6,593 nucleotides of DNA, taken from assembly GCF_910587525.1 (NCBI RefSeq), contig NZ_CAJULS010000129.1, forward strand, positions 1 to 6,593, read 5' to 3'. The notes under the pieces were generated by a model. The model did no database searches, had not been told where the DNA came from, and saw nothing but the letters and a program-made list of their open reading frames with translations. Shown here piece after piece: positions 4,421 to 6,593 of this stretch (position 1 is the first letter of the stretch; the number at the start of each line of letters is the position of its first letter). This DNA is from an uncultured Oscillibacter sp. GTDB taxonomy: Bacteria > Bacillota > Clostridia > Oscillospirales > Oscillospiraceae. The position numbers were made by a program, and so were the translations under genes.

Positions 4421-5593
4421 ATGAGAAAAAAGCCCATTCTCCCCGCCGGGCTCCTCCGGCGGCTGGAGGCGGGGGTCCTGGGGCTGGCGGTGCTGTGGGC
4501 GGCGGCGGTTACCGCCGGCAGCGACACCGCTGCGGCGGCCGTCTCCGCCCTGCGGAGCTCCCTGCCCATGGGGGCGCTGCGGTGGGAACTGGGGGATCTG
4601 TGGACACAGGACCAGCTGTCCCCCGCCGCCGTGCTGGCCATCAGCCAGGCGCCGCTGCTGCTGTCCGCCCGGGCGGAGGTGGCGGAGCTGTGGCAGAGCG
4701 CGGAAACCGCGCCCCCCGCCGCAGCAGATGAGGAGACGGAGGAGGCCGCCCCCACCCCGGTGGAGGAGACGCCCCTGGACGTTCCGGACGCCGCCGCAGC
4801 GGACAACGGCGTCCCTGCCCGGACCCTGGTGCCCAATGACCCCAGCGGCTACACCGTTTTCGGGCGGGCCTACATCAGCAACTCCACGGACCATGAGATC
4901 CCCCTCACAGCTCTGGGAGAGCCCTTCGCGGCGGCGCTGACGGAAGAGGAGCCCCAGATTTTAATCATCCACACCCACGGCAGCGAGGCCTACACTCCCG
5001 CCCCGGGGACGGAGGTGGCCTGGTCCGGTGATTACAGAACCACGGACACCCGTTACAACGTGGTGAAGGTGGGGGATGAGATGGCGGCGGTGTTTGGCGA
5101 GGCGGGCATCTCCGTCCTCCACGACCGGACGCTGTACGACTACCCCTCCTACTCCGGGGCCTATGACCGGGCCCTGGCGGCCATTCAGAGCTACCTGGCC
5201 CAATACCCCTCCATCCGCTTTATTCTGGATGTCCACCGGGACGCCATTGAGGACGGCCAGGGCAACCAGTACAAAGTGGTCTCTCCCATCCAGGGGGTGG
5301 GCACCTCCGCCCAGATGACCCTGGTGGTGGGCAGCGACGGCAGCGGCCTGACCCACCCGGACTGGATGGAAAACCTGCGGCTGGCGGTTGCCATTCAGCA
5401 GGATGTCCTGACAGAATACCCCACGCTGATGCGGCCCCTGCTGCTGCGCAACTCCCGGTACAACCAGCACGCCACCACCGGGTCGCTGCTGGTGGAGGTA
5501 GGGGCCGCCGGAAACGCCCCGGAGGAGGCGGCCCTGGCGGGCCGGCTCCTTGCCCAGCGCATGACAGAGGTGCTGCGGGCCCAGAGCAAATAG
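4421..5593 (+). CDS. spoIIP: SpoIIP, stage II sporulation protein P (peptidoglycan hydrolase)
   Basis: This 390-aa protein is close to the length of B. subtilis SpoIIP. A signal-anchor segment at about 15-35 places it in the mother-cell membrane facing the intermembrane space. An acidic, Ala/Pro-rich linker (about 87-130) leads to the amidase/endopeptidase domain. Hallmarks are LIIHTHGSEAY (H184, H186, E189), ILDVHRDAI (H272), SRYNQH (H350) and LLVEVG (E359), which supply the zinc-site and catalytic residues of this amidase-related fold. In sporulating Firmicutes SpoIIP works with SpoIID and SpoIIM to thin septal peptidoglycan during engulfment. ATG 4421 was chosen because AGAGGTGAT (4408-4416) is well placed for it; GTG 4412 and ATG 4415 lie within that site. 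gpr, its frequent neighbour, is not present here. No convincing sigma-E promoter was found. Confidence 0.95.
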   Translation: MRKKPILPAGLLRRLEAGVLGLAVLWAAAVTAGSDTAAAAVSALRSSLPMGALRWELGDLWTQDQLSPAAVLAISQAPLLLSARAEVAELWQSAETAPPAAADEETEEAAPTPVEETPLDVPDAAAADNGVPARTLVPNDPSGYTVFGRAYISNSTDHEIPLTALGEPFAAALTEEEPQILIIHTHGSEAYTPAPGTEVAWSGDYRTTDTRYNVVKVGDEMAAVFGEAGISVLHDRTLYDYPSYSGAYDRALAAIQSYLAQYPSIRFILDVHRDAIEDGQGNQYKVVSPIQGVGTSAQMTLVVGSDGSGLTHPDWMENLRLAVAIQQDVLTEYPTLMRPLLLRNSRYNQHATTGSLLVEVGAAGNAPEEAALAGRLLAQRMTEVLRAQSK

Positions 5594-5596
5594 ACC

Positions 5597-6250
5597 TCAC
5601 AGGTGGGGAAGGCTTTTGCGGTATTGCCGCAGGGCCTGCTCCCGGGCGGGGTCCCGGGCTGCGTCCAGCTTGGCCAGCAGGGCGGAGCGGTCTTTGGGCA
5701 GGTCCCCCTGGACCACTACGGCGTTGGAGGCCCCCAGCGTGGCGAACCACACAGGGGTCTCCAGCCGCTCCACCAGGGTCCGGACCTCCTCCAGCTTCTC
5801 CACCTCGCTCTCCTCCGTCCAGTTTCCCGCCTGCATCTCCTGATACAGCCGGGACTCCGGGAAGACGGTAAGCATGGAGGAGCCGATGATTTTGGGGTGG
5901 GTCTGGTTGAAAACCGCTGCCGAGGCGGCGGCTCCCCGGACGCCCCCTCCCGCCCCGGGGAGGCCCGCCAGGTACATGAAATAATAGCCGATCCCGGCTC
6001 CGTCCAGGCGGCGGGCCTGCTCCACGATGTCCTCCGGCCCGTATCCCTTGTCCATAAAGCGGAGAGAGGGGGCGTACCCCGTCTCCACGCCAAGGCTGAG
6101 GCCCGTGTACCCCAGATCCCGGAGGGTCCCCAGCTCCCGGTCCGTCTTCCTGGCCACGTCCGTCACCCGGGCAAAGCAGCCGATGGTCTTGCAGGCAGGG
6201 AGATACTGTCCGATCAGTTTCCCAATGTGTCTCAGCTTGTTAAAGGACAT
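5597..6250 (-). pseudogene. radical SAM protein, 5'-truncated (lacks the CxxxCxxC domain)
   Basis: The 217-aa frame from ATG 6250 matches the C-terminal two thirds of an Elp3/MiaB-like radical-SAM protein of about 290 aa: SFNKLRHIGKLIGQYLP, then RKTDRELGTLRDLGYTGLSLGVETG (GVETG at 54-58), MDKGY (66-70), YYFMYLAGLPGAGGG, and a C-terminus with LPKDRSALL. The first part of the barrel, which holds the CxxxCxxC cluster motif essential for SAM cleavage, is missing. No such motif lies upstream in any minus-strand frame; a foreign sequence does instead. A TTG at 6262 adds only four residues of that foreign sequence. The remaining reading frame is undisturbed, which points to a recent loss. Its stop lies 3 nt from the spoIIP stop, in convergent orientation. 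The original substrate is unknown. Confidence 0.8.
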
Positions 6251-6593
6251 GCCCCCACGCAAGGAACGCGCCGCCCTCCACGGATACGCGCTTGTCGTAG
6301 TTTACGATTTCGTCCGGGGCGTTGCCTGCAGGCTTGGGGAACGTGCCGATGTCAACGGGCCGCTGGGTGGAATAATACTTGTAAAGGCCGGGGGCCTCAA
6401 TCTGCGCCACCTTGACGGAGAACTGCTGCTGGTAGTTTTCCACACGCTCCAGCAAGTCCTGCTCCAGCGCGGCCCAGTCACTGCCATAATACCCGGTAGC
6501 TGTCAGTGTGGGTGTTGCCCTCCTCGTCCGTCCATGTATCGCTTTCAATCTCCGGGTAAAATTCAAAGCAGTCCAGATTTTCCGCAAGGTTGA
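6240..6593 (-). pseudogene. mobile-element accessory protein fragment, frameshifted and truncated
   Basis: On the minus strand the window edge reads NLAENLDCFEFYPEIESDTW, then TDEEGNTHTDSYRVLWQ and a stop at 6478. From about 6490 a second frame continues with YGSDWAALEQDLLERVENYQ, then APGLYKYYSTQRPVDIGTFP and VNYDKRVSVEGGAFLAWG, ending at 6240. The two pieces read as one protein broken by a one-base deletion near 6488-6494. The text resembles large accessory proteins carried by integrative/conjugative elements of gut Firmicutes (the YodL/LPD-type, DUF4316-like group), but the exact family is from memory and unverified. The gene stops abruptly where the truncated radical-SAM gene begins, overlapping it by a few bases. 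No integrase, direct repeat or attachment site is visible in the window. Confidence 0.55.

Noticed and set aside
1..6593. CRISPR array, rRNA or tRNA gene, transposase or integrase
   Set aside because: No regularly spaced repeats, no rRNA or tRNA cores and no recombinase motifs were seen on either strand.

Overview
The window comes from a GC-rich, endospore-forming, anaerobic Firmicute. The best guess is a gut Clostridia/Oscillospiraceae-type genome. This rests on spoIIP, a Crp/Fnr regulator next to a ferredoxin-thioredoxin-reductase-like protein, a DUF1540 miniprotein, ECF-type thiamine-precursor salvage genes and strong Shine-Dalgarno sequences. The species cannot be fixed from the sequence alone.

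Left part (1-1485): the C-terminal end of a Crp/Fnr-family regulator is followed by a 25-bp AT-rich palindrome that contains a -10-like TATACT. Next comes a two-gene redox operon: a small ferredoxin-thioredoxin reductase catalytic-type [4Fe-4S] protein and a thioredoxin whose start overlaps it, closed by a strong intrinsic terminator. Two small cysteine-rich proteins follow: an unnamed 57-aa protein and a 63-aa DUF1540 protein.

Middle part (1486-2482): a 260-bp non-coding stretch packed with consecutive hairpins precedes a TauE/SafE-type membrane transporter. The transporter is encoded as two half-size proteins that overlap by 4 nt.

Thiamine part (2479-4343): a sigma-A promoter overlaps the stop codon of the second transporter gene and starts a long leader. 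The leader holds a TPP riboswitch with its own terminator, then a second multi-branched structured RNA with a second terminator-like hairpin. thiW (ECF S component for a thiazole precursor) and thiM (hydroxyethylthiazole kinase) follow, and a strong terminator closes the unit. The logic is import of the thiazole alcohol by ThiW, phosphorylation by ThiM, and shut-off by TPP. The second leader structure is the least explained element in the window and the best candidate for something undescribed.

Right part (4421-6593): spoIIP (engulfment cell-wall hydrolase) is convergent with a minus-strand radical-SAM gene that has lost its N-terminal cluster-binding domain. Its 5' end is joined to a frameshifted fragment of what looks like an integrative/conjugative-element accessory gene, so this end is a degraded rearrangement junction (or, less likely, an assembly artefact).
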